Source: Carposina sasakii
Taxonomy: Eukaryota; Arthropoda; Insecta; Lepidoptera; Carposinidae
Length of the DNA stretch: 64,000 bases
Reading direction: 5' to 3'
Assembly (NCBI GenBank): GCA_014607495.2
Contig: CP053155.1
Coordinates: 1,054,001 to 1,118,000 of the forward strand
A model generated the notes under the pieces. The model worked only from the letters and a program-made list of their open reading frames with translations, had not been told where the DNA came from and did no database searches. Shown one piece after another: positions 19,085 to 32,579 of the stretch. Each line of letters begins with the position of its first letter. Position 1 is the stretch's first letter. The translations under genes and the position numbers were made by a program.

Positions 19085-20910
19085 GTTGCAAGCGTGAGGA
19101 GCCCCTTTGACGTCACCCTTATTTTCTAACTTGCAACCGGTAACAATCTGACAATAGCCGGTCCTGATGAGATGCCGCCATTGTTTCTCATTCAATGTGC
19201 TGAAGCAATTGCTGTGCCCATATATATTCTTTTTCAAAGGTCCCTTAAAGTAGGGAAGGTACCGACCATTTGGAAAGCCGCTTACATCACACCAGTTCAT
19301 AAGAAGGGCAGTAGAAATGTTATTGAACATTATCGACCTATTTCTAAATTATGTGTCCTTTCAAAAGTTCTGGAGAAATTTATCCATCGCCAAGTATATA
19401 ATGCCCTACACACATCTTTTAGTGACACACAACACGGCTTTATGCGTAAGAGGTCTACTGTATCTAATCTAGTACTATTTAATGATTTTGTGTCGAACTC
19501 AATGGGAGGCGGAGGCCAAGTCGATGTGATTTACACTGACTATAGTAAGGCGTTTGATAGGATAGATCATAAAATACTTCTCAAAAAAATACTTCACGCT
19601 GGAATAAGAGGTGATCTGTATAGGTGGTTTGAGTCATATATAAGTAATAGGTCTCAGGCTGTAGTAGTTCATAATTTTGCATCTAGTTGGAATCCTATAC
19701 CTAGTGGAGTACCGCAAGGCTCATTGCTGGGACCCCTAATTTTCACAATTTTTGTCAATGATATTTACAATTGTTTTCGATACACGAAATTGCTCTGTTT
19801 TGCTGATGACATGAAGATCTTAGCCAGAATAGCATCCCAACGGGATGCTACTAATGTTCAAACCGATCTTCACAGATTGGATGAGTATTGTCTACGTAAT
19901 AAGTTGGATCTTAACCCTAGTAAAATGCTCTGTGGTTACCTTTAGCCGTAAGCGTGAATTACTGCCTACTTCATACCACCTTAAAGGTCAGTTGCTTGTA
20001 CGATTGTCCACTATCCGAGATTTGGGTGTCGTACATGACTCCAAACTTCTGTTTGACGAACACATACATGGCATAATTAAGAAGGCTACTCGAGCGCTGG
20101 GGTTTGTGTTTCGCAGCTCATCTTGTTTCTCCAGAATTAAAACGTTTAAATTCTCTACTGCAGTTTAGTCAGGAGTAATTTGGAATACGCAACACAGGTA
20201 TGGAACCCAATGTACGACATCTATATAGACAGAATCGAGGCTATTCAGCGTAGGTTCATTAAGTACACCTGTTTTAGGTGCAAGTATCCATACGATTCCA
20301 GTCAGTACTTGGCCTTATGTAGGAAACATCATTTATTGCCACTTCAATCTAGGCGGCAAATTGCAGATCTAACCTACTTATTAGGTATCACTACGGGAGC
20401 GATTGATTCTATGGAATTATTGGGAAAAATTTCATTTTCTGTACCAGTTAAGTCTAGGCGCTATTATCCTCCTATCTCTCTCCCCAGAGTTCGTACGAAC
20501 TACCAACAGAATGCTTTTCTTTGGAGGGCTAGCAAAGCATTGAATGAGCTGGCGTATGAACTGGATATAAATTTATTTAACGGTAAGAGTGTGGCGATTG
20601 TTAGGCGGCACATAAGCAGTAAATTCTTTGATTCGGAACAGTAGTGGTGAGTTGGGCAGCGGGTATTGTTGCTCTGACGCAGCTTTTGTTCTTCATATAT
20701 AAATTTACACGATGTCAATGTTCTCTTTTCATGGATTTTTAAGGCAGTTCTGCTATTAGGTAATAATTGAAATTATTAACTTCTTAAAACTACGTATGTT
20801 ATTGTTACATGTGATAACCTGTAATTGGCTTCTTTGTTGCTATAGAATATATCATATTGTTTTATAAGCTGTTGGTTGTCCACAGAGCTGTAATAAATAA
20901 AAATAAATAA
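19085..20910 (+). pseudogene. Jockey-like non-LTR retrotransposon, 5'-truncated and frameshifted
   Basis: Reverse transcriptase motifs are clear: AGPDEMPPLF, WKAAYITPVHKKGSRN, HYRPIS, DYSKAFDRIDH, SGVPQGSLLGPLIF and FADDMKILA. The frame is open 19172-19945, then continues in a second frame to 20168 (RDLGVVHDSKLLFDEHI) and a third to 20644 (LEYATQVWNPMYDIYIDRIE), so at least two frameshifts. There is no endonuclease domain upstream (5' truncation). It ends in AATAAATAAAAATAAATAAA. It lies just after TMF1, same strand. Confidence 0.88.
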
Positions 20911-20929
20911 AAATAAATAGTCGTTGTCA

Positions 20930-22077
20930 AACTTTTGTGTTAACCTCATATATTAATAACTTCATTTGTATAAAGAAAAAAGACCGCGAGACTGCGTAAA
21001 CATTTTAACCTAGTGTCACTTTCATAACCTGGACGAATATGATGATACCTCTCAGTTCAAATGTGATAATAATACATACACTCGAAAACATAACCCTCCT
21101 GCGCAGTCGGCTAAAAAGAGTGCTCTATATCAATAGATTACGAAATAGGATTCTTCGAATTGGTCGCGTAGTCATCCTTTGACGTTTAGCAATCTGTTGC
21201 CGACCGGTCGCAAGTTAAGAAAAATAAGCCCGCGATTTGGATTCGATCACATGTATCGGAAACTCGCCCTTATTGGTTGGAAGAGGCTGTGCTGAAATGA
21301 AAGATTCATTTAAAATATGTAATAATAACCTAAAGTAATTTACTAGTACTATATGATAATAATTATACTAAAATAGCTAGGTCGGCTCAATTGAACTAGT
21401 AAAACTGTGGTGTCTTACGCGAATCTTCTTACAGCATGTAATTTAAAATATCGGAATATAAAATATCGGAATATAAAATATACAGTTTATAGTTCTCATA
21501 CACCTCAGTCCGCCTGTTATAGTTTCAGATACACATTAATTTATAGGACACACTATATTAGCCCAGTGTTTTAGTTTAGAGCAGAGATTCCCGAACTTTT
21601 ATTCCTCATAGACCCCTTTCAAAAGTTATCTGGTTCTGGTGGACCCCCTGGACCCTCTACAGGCCCACATCACATACAAATTAAATGTGAACCCTCATTT
21701 TTTTACGCCAACGTAGACCCCCATCGAGTCTCCTTAGTAGGTTAGTAGGGACATTTCAAAATATCATACTCCCAAAATCATGTTATAAAATATTCCGACC
21801 AAAAAAATTTAATGACGAAATTAAATGATGACTTAAATATCAATATTAGTTAATAGTATTTTATATTTGCATGTAGATTGGGACATAAACTTTAAAGATA
21901 TGCTGTATTAATAAAGAATTTGTCTCTCGTGCTCCAAATAAGCAAAGTAAAGCCATATTAAAAATTAATCATATTGCCTTACCTAGTTCCTTTATCAATT
22001 TATCGTAATGGTGTGTGCTAAATATAGATATAATTGTAACATATTATACATAGAATATATAAACAATTATCAAACTA
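20930..22077. other. Intergenic, no gene seen
   Basis: AT-rich. GCAGAGATTCCCGAACTTTT at about 21580 resembles a hAT-type end, but I found no matching partner end. Confidence 0.4.
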
Positions 22078-22222
22078 TATCGCACCTTCGGTAGAACAAC
22101 GGCATAATTGTGTTTTGCCTTTTTTGACAAATGTGCCCTTGTTCTACAGTAGAATAAGGACACAATTGCTTTTTGTATTTTTATGACATTGTGCCGTTGT
22201 CGCACCGAAGGTACGATATGTT
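22078..22222. mobile_element. Small MITE with inverted ends
   Basis: TATCGCACCTTCGGTAGAAC and, inverted, TATCGTACCTTCGGTGCGAC enclose about 140 bp with further internal symmetry (ACAACGGCA…TGCCGTTGT). Confidence 0.65.
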
Positions 22223-22395
22223 AAATTGTAATTTTTTATTGATATCAAATTGTAATTTTTTGTAAAAAAATCATCTATTGTATTTTAAATTTTCAATGTA
22301 GAAATTCTTAGTCAAAATATCTTTGTTATTTATATTTATAAGTTTGTCTTTCATAATAGGCACTTGTAAACTACAACATTGTATACTTACATCTA

Positions 22396-22670
22396 TCTAT
22401 ACATATAATAAAAATGTAACGGATCGCTGTCTGTACATGGAAGATATATGAGAAAAATATTATAGGAGACCTTTATCAACGCAATAGGACCCAAAACGAT
22501 GATTTTTGGATTTAGACGCTAATCTCAGAAACGGCTGAACCGATTTCGATGCAGTTTTCAGGAATATATTGTGACAGGTCCCACTTAACTTATAGGCTAC
22601 TTTTTATCGATAATTTCGACATTTTGTTTTTTCTGTAGTCCACGCAGACGGAGTCGCGGGCGTCCACTAG
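22396..22670 (+). mobile_element. Helitron-like non-autonomous element (copy 5)
   Basis: TCTATACATATAATAAAAAT start, GCGGGCGTCCACTAG end followed by T, with small internal deletions. Confidence 0.7.
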
Positions 22671-23301
22671 TAATAAATATAATTGCCTCTTATGAAAAAC
22701 ACTCTTAATAGTTTATCATTGCTTGATGAGAAGTTATCTTAATGATTGTTGGGTATTAATAGATCTATTACACCTGTATTATAGTTTTAATTAAGGCTTA
22801 TTATGCATTTGACGGTATCTCTAAACTCCAGTTGGCGCAAATGCGTAAATCTAGATTAGAGTAAAGCCAACATTTCTGTTTCATCTCATCTTCCTGCCCT
22901 TAACTCATATTTTTATGGGGTCAGCGCAATATGGTTTCTTTCGAAACTCACATTTCCAAAGATTTGGCATTTGTTTCACGGCCGGCTGCCTGCCGGATGC
23001 CAACCCTCTCAACACATTTCTGTTTATGGCAAATAAAGAAATTCTATTCTATGTAAGAAATTATAATTTTAAGTTTTAATGTTTCTAGATTTACGCATTT
23101 GCTGTAATCGGAATCTAAATCTTGGATTTTAATATCTATTGTGGGTATTCTTTAAGCTACACTGCCTGAAAGAGTTTGTGTAAATAAATATAATTAAAAA
23201 ACTACCTATATGTTTCTTTTTCCCTTTTATAGCCCCTTCACACGATATAATCTAATTTGCCGATCTGATTATAACAACAATCTGCCTCCTTATTACCTAA
23301 C

Positions 23302-23445
23302 TAGCAAAAGCAAAGCGATAGCGAAAATTGTACAAAAATCGCTGATTACTTGTCAAATTCGTATTACGTAAAATTAACTTCAAAGGAACTTTGACATTTC
23401 AAGGCGTATATTGTACAATTTTCGCTATCGCTTTGCTATTGCTTT
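23302..23445. repeat. Inverted repeat, ~32-bp arms
   Basis: AGCAAAAGCAAAGCGATAGC…GTAC at the left is inverted as GTAC…GCTATCGCTTTGCTATTGCT at the right, about 80 bp apart. Possibly a MITE core. Confidence 0.7.
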
Positions 23446-23637
23446 TACGTAATCAGGGGATAGTTTTCGGTTGACGCCGGTTTTTAATACACATGACACA
23501 ATGTGCTTACCAACATAACTGCAAAATACTTTTAGTATAGAATAGGCTGAATGGAAATAATTCATTTGCTTTCTCTTTGAGATTAAAAAAACTGTTAGAG
23601 TGAGAGGATCTACTTATAAAAGGACTAGTGGCCCGCC

Positions 23638-23957
23638 CAGTGGCGGATTTACAAATTTTCAAGGTATAGGCTGAATAGTTTTTGCCGCCCTTGCCTCAAC
23701 AATTGTCATATCATACATTATTTTTACAATGCAACAATTTCGTTGAAATTGCACGTAAAATAATTTTTCGGTATATTTTTGAGACAAAATTTGTTGCAGA
23801 CTTCTATCTGTAAGACATCAGAAAACCGTCATAGAAAAATATTTTTGATTTCTATGAGGTAAAAAAAAAAAAAAAAAATCGTTCCCCAAATTTGCCGCCC
23901 CCAAAATCTGCCGCCCTAGGCTCGAGCCTACTCAGCCTGCTGGTAAATCCGTCACTG
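23638..23957. mobile_element. hAT-type MITE with 8-bp target duplication
   Basis: Ends CAGTGGCGGATTTAC and, inverted, CAGTGACGGATTTACC. It is flanked on both sides by GGCCCGCC (23630-23637 and 23958-23965), an exact 8-bp duplication as made by hAT transposases. No coding capacity; T/C-rich middle with a long A-run. Confidence 0.88.
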
Positions 23958-23965
23958 GGCCCGCC

Positions 23966-25130
23966 CTCGCTTCGCTTCGGTACATATCCTCTAAAATTTG
24001 GAATTCTTGTATTCCAGTTTGTTCCGTTCCGGTGGGAAATTCGGGAAATATGTTCTCAGTTCTTTCTTACACCCTCTACCGAATATACCTGTCATACTTC
24101 ATCTCCATATGTCATGTGATTTTCGTAAAAACTTGAAATTCCTGTTTGTGCTATTCCCATGGGAATTTCGGGAAATACGTTCTTAGTGCTCTCTTAGACC
24201 CCCTAACGAACATACACACCAAATTTCATCTGTGTACGTCAAACGGTTTATTTTTATACTTATTGAATAAGCTTTTGTTCCGGTACAGTGGAAATATCAA
24301 TAAAAATTTGGAATTCCTGTCTGCCCCGTTCCCATGGGAATTTTGGGAAATCCGTCCGTACTCTCTTACACCCCCTAACGAACATAAACACCAAAAGGGA
24401 GTGGGTGTAATTTACTTGTGAATTCTTTTTGATTTTGACTAATTTTACACTCGTTTTTGAGGATTTTCCCGACGTTTCCATTCATCATCGTTATCATCCA
24501 TCATAAATTCAAAAATCACCAGTACTAAAAACAATGGCTGTATGGATGCTGTATTCCTCATGCTCTTTCTTCGGGATAAACCAAACAAAAAAAAAACAAA
24601 TTTCATCTGTCATGTTGTGTCATGTCATCTCTACGTCACAGAATAATAAATTCCCAGAACCCGTGATCACGCACACTTTTGAAGCAACTTTTTAGTATGT
24701 CAAATTTTTACAACCTATTTACTGGAACTAAAAAACTGATAATATCGGAAGATGCGTGATTTTTGACTCGTTTTTGCTTCACTACACGGAATACATCTGT
24801 TATTGATGATTCCTTCTGGGGACTTGTTATTCTATGGTGTATGTCAAACTTATACCTCCATGCGTCAAATGGTAATTTTTTTTTGTATTTAATTCATATT
24901 TATTCCAGCCCAGAGGAAATTATGCGAAACCCTATAGCCTATGTTTATCCGGGTCCAATAAGGATTCTAACGGTGAAAGAATTTTTGAAATCGGTCCAGT
25001 AGTTTCAGAGCCTATTCGTTCCAAAAAAAAACAACAAACATACAAACAAAAATTTAAAGTTTACCTCTTTATATATATTACTTTATATATATATATTAGT
25101 ATAGATATAGTATAGTATAGACAACACTAG
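23966..25130. other. Diverged repeat sequence, no gene
   Basis: CCCTCGCTTCGCTTCGG followed by several degenerate copies of a ~130-bp motif (CCATGGGAATTTCGGGAAAT, ACCCCCTAACGAACATA). This is an old tandemly structured element. The small open frames in it have no recognisable product. Confidence 0.5.
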
Positions 25131-25417
25131 TTAAATTGTTACATGCTCATAGCCACGCCCCCAAACATCTTGCGTCCTCTTTCTGCAGTAAAAATGATTA
25201 TTTTAAGACCCGGCAGTCAAATAAAAATCCCACGGTTGCTCCGCCCACATACCCCGCCACCCGCAACACAAAGTTCTTACGCGTAAAATCTGCGAAGTTA
25301 TAATTCAAAATTCGCGCGCTTTCGAGCAGGCGGGTCAATGCTAGGTCAGAGAACGCAGAGAACATAAAAACCAAGGAGTCATATAAGTAATTTATGTCAA
25401 AGTAGTGTTGATTAACC

Positions 25418-25825
25418 CCCGACGCAAAAACGACGGGATGTTATAAGTTTGACACGTCTCTCTATCTCTCTGTGTGTAAATGTATATGTCTGCTGTGGCA
25501 TCGTAGCTCCCAAACGGATGATCCGATTTTAATGCGGTTTTTTTTTGTTTGAAAGGTATATCAGTCGAGAGTGTTCTTAGCTATGTTTACGCGTCAAAAT
25601 TTAATCAAAAATTTCATACGTACGGTTAACAGCAGGCCAAGATAACCATTTGCAGTTCAAAATTAGCGGTTATGCCTCCGACATAAAGGTGGCACAAAGT
25701 CCCGAGTAGATAGTCGGACATGCTTTAGTTGGTACTTACGTATTTTGCTTTTTATAGTGTTTCGCATTTTAAACCTTTTGTCATAATAATTGGGTAATTT
25801 TTTTTGGGTCGGGGGTTTTCTTAAA
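25418..25825. mobile_element. MITE with CCCCCGAC ends
   Basis: AACCCCCGACGCAAAAACGA at the left and, inverted, AAACCCCCGACCCAAAAAAA at the right. A shorter copy in the other orientation lies at about 31230-31432. Confidence 0.65.
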
Positions 25826-25897
25826 TTTTTTTTATTTTTGTTTGCATAATATAATAAATTTAGTTACTAATAAGTAACGTGATCAACTATATATCTA

Positions 25898-26257
25898 CAG
25901 GGTGTTTTTTCGTTGCCACCCTTAACGAAGGGTATATTATATATCAAATAAAGTATATAACTTTATACATCAAATAAAGTAAGTTTATGCAAAAAAAAAA
26001 TGCTGGGTAAGAATGTATTTTTTTTTATTTCTTGATCGGGCGAAATTTATAGTGACCAGTATTTATGCTAGTTTTTTCATAGACAGATATTAATTATTTC
26101 TCGTGAAAAAATCTTGCTACACGCGTCAATGTGCCTTTATGCAAAAAAGGCAGTCTATTTACTCAACTTTGGACCCTAATATTTTGGAAACCGGACACTT
26201 CCTAGGTATGCTTCCGTGGAGAAAAATGATCGTGATAATTAGGAGATTCCGTAGTTT
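25898..26257. mobile_element. MITE family 1 (copy 4, right end lost)
   Basis: Begins CAGGGTGTTTTTTCGTTGCC and stops at CCGTAGTTT, about 40 bp short of the family's right end. Confidence 0.8.
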
Positions 26258-26740
26258 CATATACATATACAATTCATGCATACACCCTAATGACTCATTG
26301 AATGTCCGATTCAGACCGCTTTAAAAAATATTTTTTTAACAAAATTATTGTTTTTTTTTAAATTATGACCTCTTCAAAATGGGTATCAAATGAAAGAGCT
26401 TTGCATTGGAACACAGTTCAGTATGAATAAATATTAAAAATTTAAATATAAGTAAAAGATTTTTCTTCAGTTAAACGATTTTATTGAAAACAATGTAAAT
26501 AAATTATTAGTTGTAATAATAGGTAACCTCAATCTGCGATATTAATCAGAATAAAAGATAATCGTGGGGCACTTCCTACGACATTCACATTGTATAATAA
26601 TTAATAATATACCTACCACATTGATGAGGAGAGAGGTGTTATGACTAGTAAATTATTACTTTTAGCTGTCTGTAAATAATGTATACGAGTATAGGGATCT
26701 TAGTGTGGGACTAGGTTAACGTGTTGTATACTGTATGAAT
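26258..26740. other. Intergenic, nothing recognised
   Basis: AT-rich sequence without repeats matched elsewhere in the window and without a credible open frame. Confidence 0.4.
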
Positions 26741-26744
26741 ATTA

Positions 26745-26990
26745 TTTATTATGCACGGAATTCACGTCGTAGGTTCGAGTCCCACTCGGGTGAGGATTTT
26801 TTATTATTATTATGTATTATTATAAATAAACTAACTTCGAGCACTACAACATTGGTCTCTTCAAAGCTAGAGTGAATAGGCACTTTATAGGCAAACATGT
26901 ACCACCTTGGGCCGCATCTTGTTTAACATCAGGCACGATTGCGGTAAAATGTCTGCCTATCTAATTGTAAAAATAAACTTTCTTACGCAT
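26745..26990 (+). mobile_element. SINE tail fused to LINE 3' end fragment
   Basis: GTTCGAGTCCCACTCGGGTG is the end of the SINE tRNA-like domain. From 26838, GAGCACTACAACATTGGTCT to the end matches 58048-58180 closely, which encodes EHYNIGLFKARVNRHFLGKH. Confidence 0.65.
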
Positions 26991-27312
26991 TTCTAATATT
27001 AGCTAGGATATAGTACGCTAAATGTTACCTTTATAAACAGGTATTGTTTACAATACCTAGGCAAAGTATAGAATACCTAAAACGTGTAGGTAATGAATGA
27101 AATATTACTTAATTTATACTTTGCCTAGGTTTTCTATGCAATACCGAATTAGCAGCCGGTAATGTCTATAAAAGAAGAGTTTCTGAAATTATTTGGAAAT
27201 CTATAAAAATTATTTAACAAAAATTCCTTCTGCTGTCGCGACACGCTCGCTACGCTCGCTCGGCTCGTGCGTTGTTATTTTAACAGTGCTATTATAACCT
27301 AACCTAATCTCC

Positions 27313-27525
27313 AGATATAATAAAAATTTAACGGATCGCCGTCTGTACATGGAAGATATATGAGAAAAAATATATTATAGGGAGACCATTATCAACGCAA
27401 TAGTACCCAAATAATTATGTTTGTAATTTTTGTCTGTGTCTGTGCGTTTATGCACGCTGATCTCAGAAACGGTTGAACCGATTTCAAAGCAGTTGTCAGG
27501 AATATATTGTGACATCAATATTCGT
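27313..27525 (+). mobile_element. Helitron-like non-autonomous element (copy 6, truncated)
   Basis: ATATAATAAAAATTTAACGG start; it stops after GGAATATATTGTGACA, missing the last ~110 bp. Confidence 0.65.
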
Positions 27526-27639
27526 TCCCTAGTTGGAAAGATCTAAGCATACATAGGGACGGATAGACAGCGGCAAGCGCCTTTGTTTTATAATATGTAG
27601 TGATAATATAAAAGTTTTTTCTTTTAATTTTATAATTGG

Positions 27640-27850
27640 AATTTTACGATGGGGTTGCGTCGTTTAATTACGGAGTTTCTATGGCCACATTCCAGCTCTA
27701 TCATTAGATGATGATTAACAACTAGTATCAAAGTACTCGTCAAGACGAATTAAACGAGCCCAAACTCGATGGGGTTGTGTCGTTAAATTACGGAGATTTC
27801 TATGGCAACCTTCCAGCTCCATTATCAGACCTTGATCACCATATAGTATA
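27640..27850. repeat. Dispersed repeat (GATGGGGTTGCGTCGTTTAATTACGG family)
   Basis: Two tandem copies here, with others at 30880-31060 and 56725-56890. Shared words: TTAATTACGGAGTTTCTATG, CCAGCTCCATCATCAGAT. No open frame. Confidence 0.65.
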
Positions 27851-29130
27851 AGGGTGAATTTCCCAGGTACGTTTTTAGCGCGGCGTGGATGAAAATCGTA
27901 GTGGAAAGTGCAAAATGCACATTTATTATATTTTTTTCATTAAGTTCAGACAGTGATCTAGACTAACGTTTAAAACTTAAGACCAAAATCTATGTTTACG
28001 CATTATTAAAAAATTATCAAAGGCTCTAAATCTAATTGCGGTGCTATGTCCCCACTTCATTTGCAAACATAAATTTGGCTCTTTCAATTTTCGGGTGAAT
28101 TAATTTAACAGAATACATACATATTTTAAAAATACATTAAATGACACTATTATTTACACCATGAGCAGAAATTTAACTTAACCCGGTAGTACCTGTAACA
28201 GCTTTTTAAAAATGTCCCGCGGAAAAGTCAATAACGCTGGCGCATTTTGAACATTACACTATTTCATCATAATGAATGAGATAGATGCTAAGCTATCTTT
28301 CCCCGCACTGCTCTGTCAAGCCATCGTATACTAAGTACAAGGATATTTGATACACTGAACAGTTTTCCCGCCAAAAACGTAAGTATAACCTGCGGTGGCG
28401 CAGGAATGCAAATTTATCATATAACGGTGTCATGTGTATTTAAAAACTAAAAAGCTGTTTAAAAAGAAATTTTACAGATGATTAAAGATTAGATGTATCG
28501 ACGTAATTGCAAATGAATTATTACAATTAAAATAATAGTGTCCGTTATAATTTGAAATTTGTTACTTAATTCTAAGTACGGTGTCGCAACTCCAGTGGCT
28601 CCGGTGGCAATAAAGAGGGCCACCGTAATTTAATAATGTCACCGTAATTGCTATTTTGTCTTTTTGTATACAGGATGACTGGAAAATGGGTATTATTTCT
28701 ATTGAGATGTAAAAGTACAGCCCATTTTCTACCTTCATGGGTAGGAAGACCCATTAAAAAAATTACGGCTTCAGGGTTATGCCCCATTTTGTAATGTTTT
28801 TAAAATCACCTTATTATGGGTAAAATTGTATGTTTTGACTAAGTTTATTTCATAATAACAGTATTAAAATAACAATAATAGAACCTAAAATTAAAATTAA
28901 ATATTAACTACCTTATTATTAAATGGAAATGCATAAAAAAAACTAAAATACGTGTATATTTCAGTAATTCAACTAGATAAATAAATAATTATTGGAGACA
29001 AAACAACAGACATCAACTTGGCATTGTCAAAGTACAATTACCAAATGGTTTATAATTTTTTTTCCTGATTTTTTCCTATTCATTCAAAATAATGATTTCA
29101 CGTAATTCGCACACTTCATTAAACTACATT

Positions 29131-29797
29131 CAAAAGGTATAAATATGAAAAAGCTTACCAACAGCTGACTAATAAGAATTTTAAAAGTGCTATCCTATGG
29201 CGCGACAACCTTTTTTAACAAGTAACCTAACCTAATGGTGTTCCTGATGCAGTCTGAGCACTGTAGGTCAATCGATAGACAGCATAAGTACACATATCGA
29301 CAAGTAGACGTTATAAGATCATAGGAAGGGAACCGTTCCTAAATGAACTAAGTTCTTCCAGGCACTTAAGATTCATCTCTCAATATTAATAGCTGACCAA
29401 TAAGAATGTAATATTTTTTCGAGTCCTGACTGTTCTCAGAAAAAATGTCTATATATGAATGTTCTACTGGCCTAGTAGATGTACTCATGCACATAATTAT
29501 TATCTACTTCAATCCCACGTTTTGTGATATTGATTATGACTTGGCCTTCAGTTCAACCTCAATGAAACCACCCAAAATTGCTACTATAAATGAACAGTTA
29601 CGAATAAACCCGAGTAACTTTGCGATAAACCCGAGTAGCTTGAACAAGTACGCTTGATGATAACAGAAGAGTTCTACATTCTACTTGCCTCAATATAACA
29701 CTGCTATAGGCTGTAGCGCCACGGAATGTATTTTTCGAAACCTTTATTGGTCAGCTGCTGGTAAGCTTTCTCATAATAAGTTACACCTTTTTGAGTA
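29131..29797. mobile_element. Nested MITE with ~50-bp inverted ends
   Basis: CAAAAGGTATAAATATGAAA…GCTTACCAACAGCTGACTAA at the left is inverted, diverged, at the right end (CAGCTGCTGGTAAGCTTTCT…). It lies within the 4.46-kb element. Confidence 0.55.
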
Positions 29798-31229
29798 GCT
29801 TATTAAATAAGGAATTTAGTTTGATAAAGGGTACACGTGACGCAGTATATTATTTTGAAAGAGTAAGGGCTTAATTGGCAAAAACATTTAACAAATTTTG
29901 CTTGACCATTCCATGTTGATAGATTTTTGGGAGGTCAAAGTATAAAATGTGATTCATTTCTTATATGCCATTCTACTCCTCTAAAAGGAGATTTAATAAA
30001 AAAAAATCATAAAATGTCATTTATTTATTTATTTATTTATTTATAACCATATTACAAAGCATTACAGCTTGCGCCAATGCGCCTTGAAATGTAGATATCA
30101 TGATAACTTTAACAATTATAGGTATAATGTGCATTAAAATATCAGATAAAAAATAGGCATTCATGCTCACTCATTCACCATCTCACAGTATCTCATATCT
30201 CCGTGAATTTCCGGATGGGGTGTTCCTTATATATAAAGGTAGCTAACGAGGTGCACTTTCACATGTGAAAAAAAATGATCCTTATTTCTGTTTTTCGAAG
30301 ATTTTTTACGTACATATAAATAAATACGGCTAGGTTCCTGAAATGGGCTAGTCAGAACTGCGAGATCTTAAAGGAGATACCATGGCCACTACGTTTTATG
30401 CTAAGAAAAAACTCACTAGGAAGCATTTTAAAGTATGTAATAAAATATTTCCCTAACTATTAACGTGTTCCTTAAATTTGTTATCATAGTTTCTAAGCTA
30501 TAATCATGATGATAAACATTATTACCAACTAATAAACGAAAAATCTAAAGTTTTCAAGTTCTTATAAAATAAATAAACAGGTAATTCGTATGATGTTCTC
30601 CTGTATTTATAATTCCGCTGGTTGTAATAAATTTCAGTGAAGAGATTAACAATTTCGGTGGTTTGATAATAATATCGGTGGCGATTGAAATTTTTAAATG
30701 CAGATATCTCAAGAAATAATACGTTTTTAAAAATGTGTACCATATGACTAAATATTATATATTTTTAGCTATTACTTCGAATACAAAAAAGTTATAGAAA
30801 GTGAATATAAAATTTCGCCAGCGTAATTAGTCAAAAATCGAGGTTGTTGAAATTCACCCATAAAAGAAGTAATCAAGTCGAATCGAATGAGCCCAAGCTT
30901 GATGGAGTTGTGTCATTTAATTACGGACTTTCTGTCCACCTTCCAGCTCTGTCATCAGATCAGCTCTATGTTGTGATAATATTGTATTGATATCCGATTT
31001 ATAGTACATGCATGCAAAATTTTAGCTCAATCGGAAGCCAGGAAGTGGATCAAATTTAACTTGGACGATTTGAGCTTGTAAAAAGCTTCATATTTTTATG
31101 CATATATTATTTATATTATTTATTTTTTTAACGTTAGAATTTTGTGTTATTTTGTATATTTTAACCTAGGCTCATTCCATAAACTTGTACAATTTCCTGG
31201 TCTAAACATGGGAATATAAATAAAAAAAA

Positions 31230-31432
31230 TTAAAAAACCCCCGACCCAAAAAAAGTACAATGCAATCATTATGACAAAAGGTTTAAAATGCTAAACCCTA
31301 TAAAAATTTTACCCTATAAAGATTTCCACCAAAAAAAGCTAAGAACACTCCGACCGATTTACCTTTCAAACAAAAAAAACCGCATTAAAATCGGATTATC
31401 ACACCCCGTAGTTTTTGCGTCGGGGGTTAAAA
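31230..31432. mobile_element. Short copy of the CCCCCGAC-ended MITE
   Basis: AACCCCCGACCCAAAAAAAG to TTTGCGTCGGGGGTT, internally deleted relative to 25418-25825 and in the opposite orientation. Confidence 0.65.
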
Positions 31433-32579
31433 ATGACTAAAATTTCTGGGTGAATAAAAAATATTTACATGCGATTGCGACTCTTATTATTCCTATGTTC
31501 CTAATGCCAGCGATAAGGTAAGGTAAGGTAATTCTTACAATTTTATACTTTATTCAAATAGCATTAGAGTTATTTTCCTTGATAAATATTTTTTGTTGTG
31601 TGTGTGCGTGTGTGTGTGTAGTAAACAGAACTGTGTGATTGGATTATTGCTTTAACGTAAATGGCTATATGTCAGAATCGGGTGCAAATGTGTACAACTT
31701 TAATACTAAGATATAAGGTTTAACATAACAAACTTGTTACCCAACTTACGTCTTTTTAATTAACAGCAACTCCAACAGTTTACATCTCTATAAGTACGTA
31801 TAAAGTATTGATACGGAGACATCGATTAATGCTTGATGTAGTTTGAGACTGTGCATCTACCATTATATTTGATCGAAGTAGAAATATGAATGTTTTTCGA
31901 TTTTATTTCCCATGAGTTCAAACTAGGTCGAGTACACCAAAAATAATAAATATTACTGGCGTGGGCGCAAGCGACATAGACCCTGCGTCGTCGGCGCACA
32001 GCAAAAATGTCTAAAAAACATATTGATTTCAAAAAACAAAACTATCGAGCGAAAGTCATTAAATCATGTTTTTGGCTTTACATAACATAGTTAAGGGTAC
32101 TAAGAATATACTGTAAAAGTCTCACATTAAACAAACATGCACCCTCTTCAGCATATTACATCAAAATAGATTTTGGTCTTAAGTTTTAAACGTTAGTCTA
32201 GATCACTGTCTGAACTTAATGAAAAAAAATTAATAAATGTGCATTTTGCACTTTCCACTAAGATTTTCATCCACGCCGCGCTAAAAACGTACCTGGGAAA
32301 TTCACCCATATACAGATTTCGTTTTCTGTGCACGATTTAGAACTCTCCATTGCAACTGCACTAATGAATATTTTACACAGAGAACATACTTGTTGTTGCG
32401 ATACCGTTCAAAGGAAATGGAATGCGCTATAGTACTATTTCGGTAAACTTTGCACACGTTTTGAAGATTTCCTCTGCCGGTTTACCATGACGCAGAAATC
32501 GTAAAACCGCACTAGGTTCGGGTTCGTTAGTTTTATACTCCATTATTCAGCCCAACCGGTGTGATTATTATGTATGGTA

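Larger units (their letters stand above)
27852..32307. mobile_element. Candidate 4.46-kb element with 142-bp terminal inverted repeats
   Basis: 27852-27993 is inverted at 32166-32307 with only a few differences. The end is GGGTGAATTTCCCAGGTACG; TAGCGCGGCGTGGATGAAAA follows. The interior is AT-rich, holds other repeats, and has no open frame longer than about 75 codons, so no transposase. No target duplication could be fixed. Confidence 0.65.
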
